From assembly GCF_020386975.1 (NCBI RefSeq), contig NZ_JABFNK010000001.1, positions 62,001-126,000 of the forward strand: a stretch of 64,000 bases of DNA, written 5' to 3'. Position numbers and translations under genes: made by a program. This document shows positions 18,701 through 24,743 of this stretch, one piece after another (the first letter of the stretch is position 1; each line of letters starts with the position of its first letter). Source of the DNA: Thermococcus bergensis. Lineage in GTDB: Archaea > Methanobacteriota_B > Thermococci > Thermococcales > Thermococcaceae. The notes beneath the pieces were generated by a model, which did not search any database, was not told the DNA's origin, and saw only the letters and a program-made list of their open reading frames with translations.

Positions 18701-19646
18701 AGATGTTACTAGAGGATTCACAACGGGAGCGAACGAGTTTTTCTACCTTGAGCCGATAAGGAACCCGGTAGAGTGGCCGGTGTGCAAAATCTGCGGCAGA
18801 GTCCATGAGCCGGGAGAGGGTTTGGTAGCCGTCAAGAATAAGGCGGGATGGGAGGGTTACATTGAGGGGGAGTTTCTGAAACCCCTGATTAAAAGTCCCA
18901 AGGATCTAAAGCATCTCATTGTAAAACGTGAAGATCTAACAATGATGGTGTTTATGTGCGATATCTCTCCAACTAACCTTGAGAATGAGTACTTCCATGC
19001 GTTTAACTATGTCCAATGGGGAGAGAGCAACAAATATCACTTACGTCCAACAGTTAGAGGTCGTAAATATTGGTATTCACTACCAGAACTTAGACCTCCT
19101 CAAATATTAATCCGACAATTCTTCAATCACAAATTTGACAGTCCGTACAATCCAAACTATTACCCCACTGACCATACCTTTTATTATCTTACTAGCATAC
19201 CTCAAGAGCAGGAGGAGGTCATAGCTGCAATACTAAATTCGACAATCACAGCGCTATTGATCGAGTTGTTGGGGCGTAAAAACATGGGAGAGGGCGTTTT
19301 AACTTTGTATGGGCCAGAGTGGAGGAATTTGCTAGTTGTGGATGCGAATCTGCTAAATAGTATCCAACATAGAAGGCTAGTACAAGCCTTCGAACAGATG
19401 GCCAACCGCGAAATCAAGTCCATCTTCGAGGAACTCGGCCTTCCAAAGCCAAACAGAGACTTCAGCAACATCAACCCAGAGGACGTCTCCCTCGACAAGG
19501 TTCTCCCCGACAGGCGCGAGCTTGACAGAGTGATCTTTGAGGCGCTTGGCCTTACGGAGGAAGAGCAGCTTGAGGTCTACAGGGCGGTTGTCGAGCTCGT
19601 GAAGGCGAGGCTGGTGAAGGCGAAGACGTTTTCGAAGAGGAGGTAG
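15789..19646 (+). CDS. Type IIG-like restriction-modification enzyme, Eco57I-type methylase
   Basis: This 1285-residue single-chain enzyme carries the gamma-class N6-adenine methyltransferase motifs: FYTPRSE (motif X region), DPAAGSGAFLVG (motif I, about 488), IYGVDIKEWAIRVAKLRLW, NPPYVRQ (motif IV, about 711), and a downstream TaqI/Eco57I-like specificity region with a CxxC pair (CKICGR). The N-terminal ~200 residues (FYVVYAKSKSDT, FLIILDYSKYWK) could be a degenerate PD-(D/E)XK nuclease, but I cannot place a full catalytic set. No separate REase or S subunit adjoins it, which favours type IIG. A phage-exclusion methylase such as PglX is an alternative, but no pglZ or brxC is in view. GGGGGTAT precedes ATG 15789. 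It converges on the HEPN-MNT pair with 66 bp between. Confidence 0.8.
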   Translation: MYRLVGEIESNLKELKPDMGTEEAINYFRNIFIDAWKFNYVDEIIPEDMLNEFVAQNTDMIKIIAKTNPPEGESFYVVYAKSKSDTIKYRQRLVKDLLDFTYSVGLEFANFLIILDYSKYWKLVVPIYRRELENAKLNIYVIDPEEGKFRTLVKNLASVAQELEEFYKKSKKHPPAIQIKALIDEYMHVRPLTEEFFKEYKEYYSKLKDSIKKRYGKKLGESYVGELQKEIFVERAAKTFAHTFLNRLMFVYFLQKKGWIVEKPALRKDLQESVDVKNFVRWLYEQWVEYGGEFYKDYLRILFLYAMNTPRVGYARRDIKEIQAIPSPIVRDVFTYGIPYFNGGLFNHVTIEGIDLDEIITSLPDNVVKELIFDFFEEYSFTVTEDTPYEVEVAVDPAMLGRIYESLITAEEQAGSEEEERRASGIFYTPRSEVDFMCRMAIYEYLKKNTKVDDVLLREFVFTPLHEWEGRSLPRELLSALESVKIVDPAAGSGAFLVGMFHLLTELYEKARVKVDYERKLAIIRENIYGVDIKEWAIRVAKLRLWLALIEKEEESPNEPILPNLETKLAVGDSLVPPHFVLRINGKKRIIEIPLAKFRESLKLLWAKKGAGEAIVHYKDLVRKYFMGEKIDGKPVKLKDIEEAKWGALQEFLETALEEDLKAKEKKEIKLLLEAVSKQDYSALEKPPFIWELDFPDVMLEKKGFDIVIANPPYVRQEKIYPEYYDLAEFQMLPKKEQDRLKKEYKEKIIEHMKTIIKEKFEHEMKLNKRSDLYVYFFIQGVNLLNPKGALVFITSNSWLDVDYGTSLQEFFLRFTNLKRIIDYTTRSFEQADVNTVITVLTRKPKELFNTVDEGCVNFVLLKRSFDELSREIIEKMLECYAGKVKEVEVFGGKVYSYEDDDIRVRSVKAVELAKMGGLEIGTKNLLLGSYNVFGEYKGMKWGGILIRAPRIFYVILDKGKDKLVRLERIADVTRGFTTGANEFFYLEPIRNPVEWPVCKICGRVHEPGEGLVAVKNKAGWEGYIEGEFLKPLIKSPKDLKHLIVKREDLTMMVFMCDISPTNLENEYFHAFNYVQWGESNKYHLRPTVRGRKYWYSLPELRPPQILIRQFFNHKFDSPYNPNYYPTDHTFYYLTSIPQEQEEVIAAILNSTITALLIELLGRKNMGEGVLTLYGPEWRNLLVVDANLLNSIQHRRLVQAFEQMANREIKSIFEELGLPKPNRDFSNINPEDVSLDKVLPDRRELDRVIFEALGLTEEEQLEVYRAVVELVKARLVKAKTFSKRR

Positions 19647-19712
19647 GGCCGATGGATGCCCTTCAATTTCTTCCTTACACCATCGGTGTCCTGAAATTAA
19701 TGAATGCACGAC

Positions 19713-20357
19713 CTAAAACGTGTAAAACAAGTCCGACCCTTTAAGGACCGTGAAGGCCTCGTACTTAATCCCCCACAGCTCAAGAAACTCCCTAAAGCGG
19801 TACGTGTGCTGGACGGGCACCGCTATCACCCACGCTCCCCACTGCTCGCCGTTGAGCTCCCTCAGCAGGCCGCTTCTCATGTCCCTTCCCTTCAGCGCGT
19901 ACTGGAAGCGCACCCTATCCTTCCTCTGAAGACCATCCAGAGTGAAGCGGAAGATGGCGTAGGCTTTTCCGTTAATCAGCTCCGCGAGGTTCTTGCCATG
20001 ACGGAGGGAGTAGCCCTCAACCAACACCCCAAGGCTCGCGAGGTTGTTGGGATCGAAGAGCTCTTCGATGCTCATAGCCCTAATGTCGAGTTTTTCCCGG
20101 GGGATCGCCTTGGATAGGTCCCCTTTCAGCTCGAGTATCAGCTCCCGGAGTTTCAGGGGCGGAAGTTTCCCGCGGGTGAGTATCATCAGGTCTATGTCGT
20201 TGGGTTTTTCCTTTCCCAGCACCGTCGAGCCGTAAAGGACTACATCGAAGACTTCCTCGTGGTTTTTTAGAAAGTCCCCCACAGAATCTCTGAGGTGCCA
20301 GAGGAAGGAAAAGGAGAGAAGACGTTCAGATTTTGGTGTAGAGTCCGTGGACGTCAT
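19713..20357 (-). CDS. MNT-type nucleotidyltransferase, partner of HEPN protein
   Basis: This 214-residue protein has the minimal nucleotidyltransferase signature LYGSTVLGKEKPNDIDLMIL, that is GS with a paired DxD. A third acidic candidate is in LDIRAMS. A C-terminal extension of about 90 residues (YALKGRDMRSGLL onward) is longer than the smallest MNTs. The gene overlaps the end of the HEPN gene by 32 bp on the same strand, so the two are coupled. In HEPN-MNT modules the MNT protein acts as antitoxin, in studied cases by adenylylating the HEPN ribonuclease. That role is inferred here from family and order. Confidence 0.85.
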   Translation of the reverse strand: MTSTDSTPKSERLLSFSFLWHLRDSVGDFLKNHEEVFDVVLYGSTVLGKEKPNDIDLMILTRGKLPPLKLRELILELKGDLSKAIPREKLDIRAMSIEELFDPNNLASLGVLVEGYSLRHGKNLAELINGKAYAIFRFTLDGLQRKDRVRFQYALKGRDMRSGLLRELNGEQWGAWVIAVPVQHTYRFREFLELWGIKYEAFTVLKGSDLFYTF

Positions 20358-20655
20358 TCTTTAACACCTCCACCCATTCCTTTGTGGCTCTCATTAGATA
20401 GGCTTTCCTATAGTTGTTGAAGTGGAAGTCCACAATATCATAAATCTCTGGATACTTGATCTCTAGAATCCTGAAACGTTCAGTATGGTTTCTTGGAAGT
20501 TTTCCAGTATCCCTGAGGATGATATAGTCGCAAATCGCCGCGAGGGCCTTGAAGTAGAGGTTTAAAGCCGAGTTGTAGTGGCCTTTGTTGAATAAGTAGT
20601 CTGCGTCTTCGAGGTATTCTTTGGCGTTGGCCTTGAGTTCCTGAGGACTAACCAT
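20326..20655 (-). CDS. HEPN-domain protein, probable toxin
   Basis: This protein of about 109 residues starts at ATG 20655 (VSPQELKANAKEYLEDADYL). It is a four-helix HEPN bundle with LFNKGHYNSALNLYFKALAAICDY, then RDTGKLPRNHTERF in the loop where the ribonuclease motif lies. The spacing between Arg and His here does not clearly give the classic R-x4-6-H, so RNase activity is unproven. Directly upstream is an array of palindromes around TATA sequence that is likely its operator. It is first in the operon and overlaps MNT. Confidence 0.85.
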   Translation of the reverse strand: MVSPQELKANAKEYLEDADYLFNKGHYNSALNLYFKALAAICDYIILRDTGKLPRNHTERFRILEIKYPEIYDIVDFHFNNYRKAYLMRATKEWVEVLKNDVHGLYTKI

Positions 20656-20668
20656 CCGATTCTCCCCA

Positions 20669-20760
20669 TTGTCATGATAACCAATAGCATATATATAAAG
20701 CTTTTTGTTATCATGATAACAAAAAAGATGAAAATAGGAGAATTTATTATCATGATAACC
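20669..20760 (-). promoter_or_regulatory. Three-site palindromic operator of the HEPN-MNT operon
   Basis: Three sites share the core TCATGATAAC. The middle is a perfect 14-bp palindrome GTTATCATGATAAC (20707-20720). The third is TTATCATGATAA (20747-20758) and the first TGTCATGATAAC (20670-20681). The CATG centres at 20673, 20712 and 20751 are exactly 39 bp apart. A TATA run (ATATATATAAAG, about 20689-20700) lies between sites one and two, so binding would block the promoter. This looks like toxin-antitoxin autoregulation by cooperative binding. Confidence 0.75.
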
Positions 20761-20789
20761 CCGGCAGGCAAGATGGGTCATAAGAGAAA

Positions 20790-20950
20790 AATCCGGCACA
20801 AAATCTTTAATCAAATGAGGGCCTCTCACCAGTGATCGGGTTTTCACTTAAGGAGACAATTTAACTAACAACACCAACTTTTTACGGGTTGTTGGTCAAA
20901 TTGAAAATCATGAAGTCCATCATCCAGTACTCCTATCGACGTACGGAGGC
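20790..20950 (+). repeat. Regulatory scar: degenerate copies of two downstream promoters
   Basis: Bases about 20795-20850 (CTCACCAGTGATCGG...TTTTCACTT) resemble the promoter and start of the AAA gene at 20975-21025 (CTCATCACTAGTGATGAG...TGTTCACTT). Bases 20858-20950 resemble the AbiE operator and start at 23050-23140: the arms CAATTTAACTAACAAC and GTTGTTGGTCAAATTG frame a T-rich core, followed by ATGAAGTCCATCATCCAG, against ATGAGACCGATCACCCAG in abiEi. No coding sequence follows either copy. The order matches the intact cassette downstream. Confidence 0.6.
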
Positions 20951-20999
20951 AGAAACTCACGAGTCTTCAGTGGGCCCAAAAACCTTAAATAGATGAAGG

Positions 21000-21017
21000 C
21001 TCATCACTAGTGATGAG
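21000..21017 (+). promoter_or_regulatory. Perfect 18-bp palindrome touching the AAA gene start
   Basis: CTCATCACTAGTGATGAG is a perfect palindrome that ends one base before the GTG start at 21018. A TATA-like CTTAAATA lies at about 20982, so transcription would begin in or next to the palindrome and the mRNA may be nearly leaderless. This is the position of an operator or roadblock. A degenerate copy (CTCACCAGTGATCGG) lies about 175 bp upstream in the scar. Confidence 0.65.
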
Positions 21018-22118
21018 GTGTTCACTTTGTTCAGCACGCGCCCGGTTCGAGAGGAGAAAAACCTCCATGGAGGACAACACAGAGAAGCAGTAAAGAAGCT
21101 GAGAGAAACCATTGAAGATGGCGACTTTGTGGCAGTCCTTGGGCCAAGAAGAGTGGGAAAGACTAGCGTTATCAACGTTTTCTTAAACAAGTATGGTTCA
21201 AAGTACAGGTACCTCTATTACGACCTTGCATTTGGAATGGGGCGGGAAGCGATAAGCTACACCGAGCTTACGCCAGTATCGACCAACATCTCGGAGGAGG
21301 AGCTTGAGTACTCGGCGACACTTAACCTAGGTCTCGTCAAAATGGACATAAAACCCAGAGGAATAGCGGAGTTCCAAAACGCCTTCATCAACCTTCTGAG
21401 GTACATCAACAGTCAAAAAAAGAAAACAGTAGTCATCTTTGATGAGGCCCAAGTCCTTCCGAGATTCGCTCCCCTGAGTATGCTTGGAATGCTTCAAACT
21501 ATCTCGGATAGTTTTGAGAACGTTACTGTAGTCCTGTCGGGTTCGATGCCAGGTCTCTTAGAAAGGATAATAAATCCAACTGAGGACAGGCCTTTCTTTG
21601 CGAGGTACGTTGAGAGGATAAACATCCCCCGATGGGACATAGAGGAGAGCGTGGAATATCTGAAAAAGGGCCTTCCAGATGCTCCAGAAGAAGAACTCAA
21701 GGAAGCTGCGAAGGAGCTTTCAAACGTACCTGGTTTTTTGGCATATTACGGTAAGCTCAGAACTAAAGGAAAAACCCATGAAGAAGCCCTCTCAATGACA
21801 GTTAATTATGGGGTTAAGCTCTGGAAGGAGGATTTGAAGAACTTTATCAGGATTTATAAGTCCCCTGCCTACATTATTGCCCTGAGGACTATCGCAAAAG
21901 GTCCTTCTTATGGAGTGACGACTGAAGAAGTCGTTACTGAAATAACATCAACGTTGAAAATCTCTGAAAGGCGAGCCAAGGAAGTGTTGAAAAACCTTAT
22001 TGATGGAGGTTTTCTCGTAAAGCCCAAGAGAGGAATCTATCAAATCCCCGAGAGGCCTCTGAGAAAAGCTGTGCTGGAGTTTAAAGTTGATGTTTCAGGA
22101 GGTGTTGTTGTCCTATGA
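21018..22118 (+). CDS. Archaeal AAA/STAND-like ATPase paired with a nuclease
   Basis: This 366-residue ATPase of the archaeal MoxR-unrelated P-loop group (PF01637-like) has Walker A GPRRVGKTS (about 43) and Walker B VVIFDEAQ (about 138), with a sensor-type VVLSGS. The C-terminal ~70 residues form a winged helix (TTEEVVTEITSTLKISERRA, LIDGGFLVKPKRGIYQI). It starts at GTG 21018 directly after an 18-bp palindrome. It overlaps the nuclease gene by 4 bp (ATGA), so the two act together. Family members are often found in mobile and defence regions of archaea. The trigger and partner are not known from sequence. Confidence 0.8.
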   Translation: MFTLFSTRPVREEKNLHGGQHREAVKKLRETIEDGDFVAVLGPRRVGKTSVINVFLNKYGSKYRYLYYDLAFGMGREAISYTELTPVSTNISEEELEYSATLNLGLVKMDIKPRGIAEFQNAFINLLRYINSQKKKTVVIFDEAQVLPRFAPLSMLGMLQTISDSFENVTVVLSGSMPGLLERIINPTEDRPFFARYVERINIPRWDIEESVEYLKKGLPDAPEEELKEAAKELSNVPGFLAYYGKLRTKGKTHEEALSMTVNYGVKLWKEDLKNFIRIYKSPAYIIALRTIAKGPSYGVTTEEVVTEITSTLKISERRAKEVLKNLIDGGFLVKPKRGIYQIPERPLRKAVLEFKVDVSGGVVVL

Positions 22119-23059
22119 AAATCCTCCTCAAAGACTGTGCTAAATATGTTCCTTATGAATATAAAAATGAGGCTGAGCTTGAAGGCATGGTTTTTGAACA
22201 CTACAAAGAAATCTTCGGAGAAAATTCCCTCCTTTTTTCAAAGAGGAAAATCAAAAGCCCTGCGAAGATAGGGACGATTCCAGATGCATTCGTAATCGAC
22301 TTTAAGTCGAAGAAATGGTTTGTGGTAGAGATTGAGTTAAGTAATCATCCAGTTTATGAGCACATTGTGACTCAGGTAACCAAATTTATGACTGCAACTA
22401 AATTTCCAGAATCAAAACAGGAACTCGCTAAAGCAATCTATAACGAAATAATAAGCGATCCATACAAAAGAGCTCTTCTTGAGGCAAATGGGATAAAAGA
22501 AGACAAATTCAAGGAAATTCTTGAAATCATAGAAACTTCACCGGCAATAGTGGTGATAATTAATGAGCTAACCAAAAAGATCAATGAAGCTGTTAACTTG
22601 CTCTCAAATGCCCTAAAATTCAACGTTAGAGCAATTGAATTTAAAACATTCAGAAGAGAAAATTCACATAGTTTGAATGACCACATTCATGTATTCGAGA
22701 TTATCACTCAAAGAAGTGGGTTACCAGAAGACCATAAAACTAAACCGAAAAGTTCGCACATCTTAAAAGGAAAAAAGATTATCCTTAAGATGATTGAGGA
22801 AGGATACCTATACCCAGGATTTAAGATTCACGGGGAATATAGGGGAGAACTATATGAGGCAGAAATTCTTGAAGACGGTAGGATAAGGATAATTAACGAT
22901 GGTAGCATACACACTAGCCTATCAAAAGCAGCATTTCATATAACAAAGAAAGGTACAAATGGGTGGTATTGGTGGAAATATAAGGATGAAGAAGGGCGTG
23001 AACATGAGATTGACGAGCTCCGTCAAAAGTACTTCCAGCATGAAAGCAAATTGATTTGA
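22115..23059 (+). CDS. PD-(D/E)XK-like nuclease with C-terminal RAMA/DUF4357-like domain
   Basis: This 314-residue protein has IPDAFVIDF followed by KKWFVVEIEL in the N-terminal half (about 54-75). This fits a PD-(D/E)XK core with Asp and ExE-type acidic residues, although the usual Lys is not certain. The C-terminal ~80 residues contain SLSKAAFHITKKGTNGWYWW, the pattern of RAMA/DUF4357 domains that accompany restriction and methylation systems and are proposed to read modified DNA. It is coupled to the upstream AAA ATPase by a 4-bp overlap, and its stop codon lies within the AbiE operator. I infer an ATPase-driven, modification-aware nuclease system. Confidence 0.65.
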   Translation: MKILLKDCAKYVPYEYKNEAELEGMVFEHYKEIFGENSLLFSKRKIKSPAKIGTIPDAFVIDFKSKKWFVVEIELSNHPVYEHIVTQVTKFMTATKFPESKQELAKAIYNEIISDPYKRALLEANGIKEDKFKEILEIIETSPAIVVIINELTKKINEAVNLLSNALKFNVRAIEFKTFRRENSHSLNDHIHVFEIITQRSGLPEDHKTKPKSSHILKGKKIILKMIEEGYLYPGFKIHGEYRGELYEAEILEDGRIRIINDGSIHTSLSKAAFHITKKGTNGWYWWKYKDEEGREHEIDELRQKYFQHESKLI

Positions 23060-23095
23060 ATAACAACCACTAATTTTTTATAGGTTGTTATTCAA
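23056..23095 (+). promoter_or_regulatory. AbiE operator: perfect 13-bp inverted repeat flanking the TATA box
   Basis: TTGAATAACAACC (23056-23068) and GGTTGTTATTCAA (23083-23095) are exact complements separated by 14 bp holding TTTTTTATA. The ATG at 23106 is about 26-29 bp from the TATA, so the mRNA is likely leaderless. A protein bound to both arms would cover the transcription-factor sites. AbiEi-type antitoxins are known to repress their own promoters by binding inverted repeats. Confidence 0.8.
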
Positions 23096-23105
23096 AATTA
23101 ACATC

Positions 23106-23732
23106 ATGAGACCGATCACCCAGATACTCCTCGCTGAATTTGGGGGCAAAGTTATAACCCGGGAAGAACTCGAAAAACTCTCCGCTTATTTAAAAGTAGA
23201 TGACGTTGACTACCTCGTGAATTACCTCATCCAATATGGCTATCTTATAAGGATTCTGAGGGGACTTTATTATGTTAAAACGCCAGTCGAGTTTTCCCTT
23301 AAAAGTCCACCCTCCATCTACAAGCTTCTTTCACTGGGAATGAACAAAATAACGAAGAACTGGTACTTTGGCCTGTTCACGGCATTGGTTTTGAATGGGT
23401 TAACCCATGAACACTATACGACAATTTTCATAATCAACGATAAGATAGCGAGGACAAAAATTATTCACGTGAATGGGATACCAGTCAGGATAATCAGAAC
23501 CAGAAAGGAGCTTTTTGACTTCGGAATACTCAGAAAAAACGGGATAAAAGTTTCCGATTTAGAAAAGACACTCTTAGATTTCCTTTACTTTGGGAGCTAT
23601 GGAACGGTTTCACGAGAACTTGCCTTAAAAATCTGGATAGAGTATAGAGATAGTGCAAACTGGGAAAAGTTGAAGAGGTACTTGGGTAAATATCCAAAGT
23701 CCCTTGCAAAGGTGGTTGGAGATGCCAAATAA
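23106..23732 (+). CDS. AbiEi-type antitoxin and autorepressor
   Basis: This 208-residue protein has an N-terminal winged helix (VITREELEKLSAYLKVDDVDY, LIRILRGLYYV) and a C-terminal domain (VSDLEKTLLDFLYFGSYGTV) typical of the AbiEi/type IV antitoxin family. The ATG 23106 has no ribosome binding site and fits a leaderless transcript from the TATA at about 23077. The end overlaps the toxin start by 11 bp. It likely binds the inverted repeat immediately upstream. Confidence 0.85.
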   Translation: MRPITQILLAEFGGKVITREELEKLSAYLKVDDVDYLVNYLIQYGYLIRILRGLYYVKTPVEFSLKSPPSIYKLLSLGMNKITKNWYFGLFTALVLNGLTHEHYTTIFIINDKIARTKIIHVNGIPVRIIRTRKELFDFGILRKNGIKVSDLEKTLLDFLYFGSYGTVSRELALKIWIEYRDSANWEKLKRYLGKYPKSLAKVVGDAK

Positions 23733-24741
23733 TGAAATTCTGTTCAAAATCAAAGAAAACGAAAGAAAAAGCTTCGCTAACTTTGTTTCAAGAAAAACAG
23801 GCATTAAAAACATAGACTTAGTTGAGTGGGATTACATCATCCACACCCTCCTCAAGGAACTTGAAAAAGATCCCTATTTTAGGGAAAACTACATCTTTAA
23901 AGGCGGGACGTGCTTGGTTAAATGTCATTTGGGTTATTACCGCTTTAGTAGAGATTTAGACTTTGCATACAGAAACAGTGGGGAACTTCAGGAGATGTCA
24001 AGAAGCAAACTCAAGAAATTCCTGAGTGAAGAGACAGGGAGAATAGCCGAAACCCTAAACTGTGTTGCGAAAGACCTTGGATTGGAGTTTTACTACAGAG
24101 ACCACAAGGACTTTAACAACAACCGCTACTTTAGTTTTTTGATAGGGCCTGGATGGTTTAGAGAAATAATTGCCTATTCTCCAGCAGGAGAGAAAATAAA
24201 GTTGGAGTTCAACTATGCTGAAAGGTTCGCTTTTAGACCAAGAACTGTCAAAGCACACACTCTTCTCTCATGGAAGAAATCAAAACTGGAGGTTAGAGAT
24301 TACGAAAAATACGCTGAGTTTCTTGGAAACTATTATCCCCTTAAACTCCTAGCGTACCAAGATAAGGAGATCTTAACTGAAAAAGTCCGTGCCATCCTAA
24401 CGAGGAGAGAGTTTAAACTTCGGGATCTGTATGACCTTTACAAGCTCTATCAGGTTAAGGGTCTAAAGCTCAAAAAGTACAAAAAACAAATAGGCATGAA
24501 AATAGAAAATTATCTCAGCATGAGTAACAATGCCCGTGAGAACTTTTTAAAAGCTATCCAGGAGCTTAGACGGGAGGATTACTCGCGTACAATCAGATCA
24601 GAAATTGAGAAGGACATCATTCTAATCGTTGAAGAGTTTGAAAAGGATAAGTTCCTTAAGTTTGTAGAGTCCCTCAGGAGAGAACTGTTGGAATTCATTG
24701 AATCAGGTGCATTCGGACATCTCATCGGGAGGAGGGAATAA
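23722..24741 (+). CDS. AbiEii-type nucleotidyltransferase toxin
   Basis: This 339-residue nucleotidyltransferase carries FKGGTCLVKC and FSRDLDFAYR, the GG-T and DxD-type motifs of the AbiEii/MenT-like family. It starts at ATG 23722 behind GGTGGTTGGAG, inside the end of abiEi. Family members block translation by modifying tRNA; that is knowledge of relatives, not shown here. The stop is 2 bp before the helicase start, so the toxin pair and the helicase may share one transcript. Confidence 0.85.
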   Translation: MPNNEILFKIKENERKSFANFVSRKTGIKNIDLVEWDYIIHTLLKELEKDPYFRENYIFKGGTCLVKCHLGYYRFSRDLDFAYRNSGELQEMSRSKLKKFLSEETGRIAETLNCVAKDLGLEFYYRDHKDFNNNRYFSFLIGPGWFREIIAYSPAGEKIKLEFNYAERFAFRPRTVKAHTLLSWKKSKLEVRDYEKYAEFLGNYYPLKLLAYQDKEILTEKVRAILTRREFKLRDLYDLYKLYQVKGLKLKKYKKQIGMKIENYLSMSNNARENFLKAIQELRREDYSRTIRSEIEKDIILIVEEFEKDKFLKFVESLRRELLEFIESGAFGHLIGRRE

Positions 24742-24743
24742 AA

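Noticed and set aside
20669-20760. CRISPR-like repeat array
   Set aside because: Only three short palindromic sites, no 24-37-bp repeats or unique spacers; better explained as operators. No CRISPR or cas gene was seen anywhere in the window.
20656-20771. Short reading frame on the minus strand through the HEPN operator
   Set aside because: Its repeated ...VIMI... peptides come from the operator palindromes; no ribosome binding site or conserved content.
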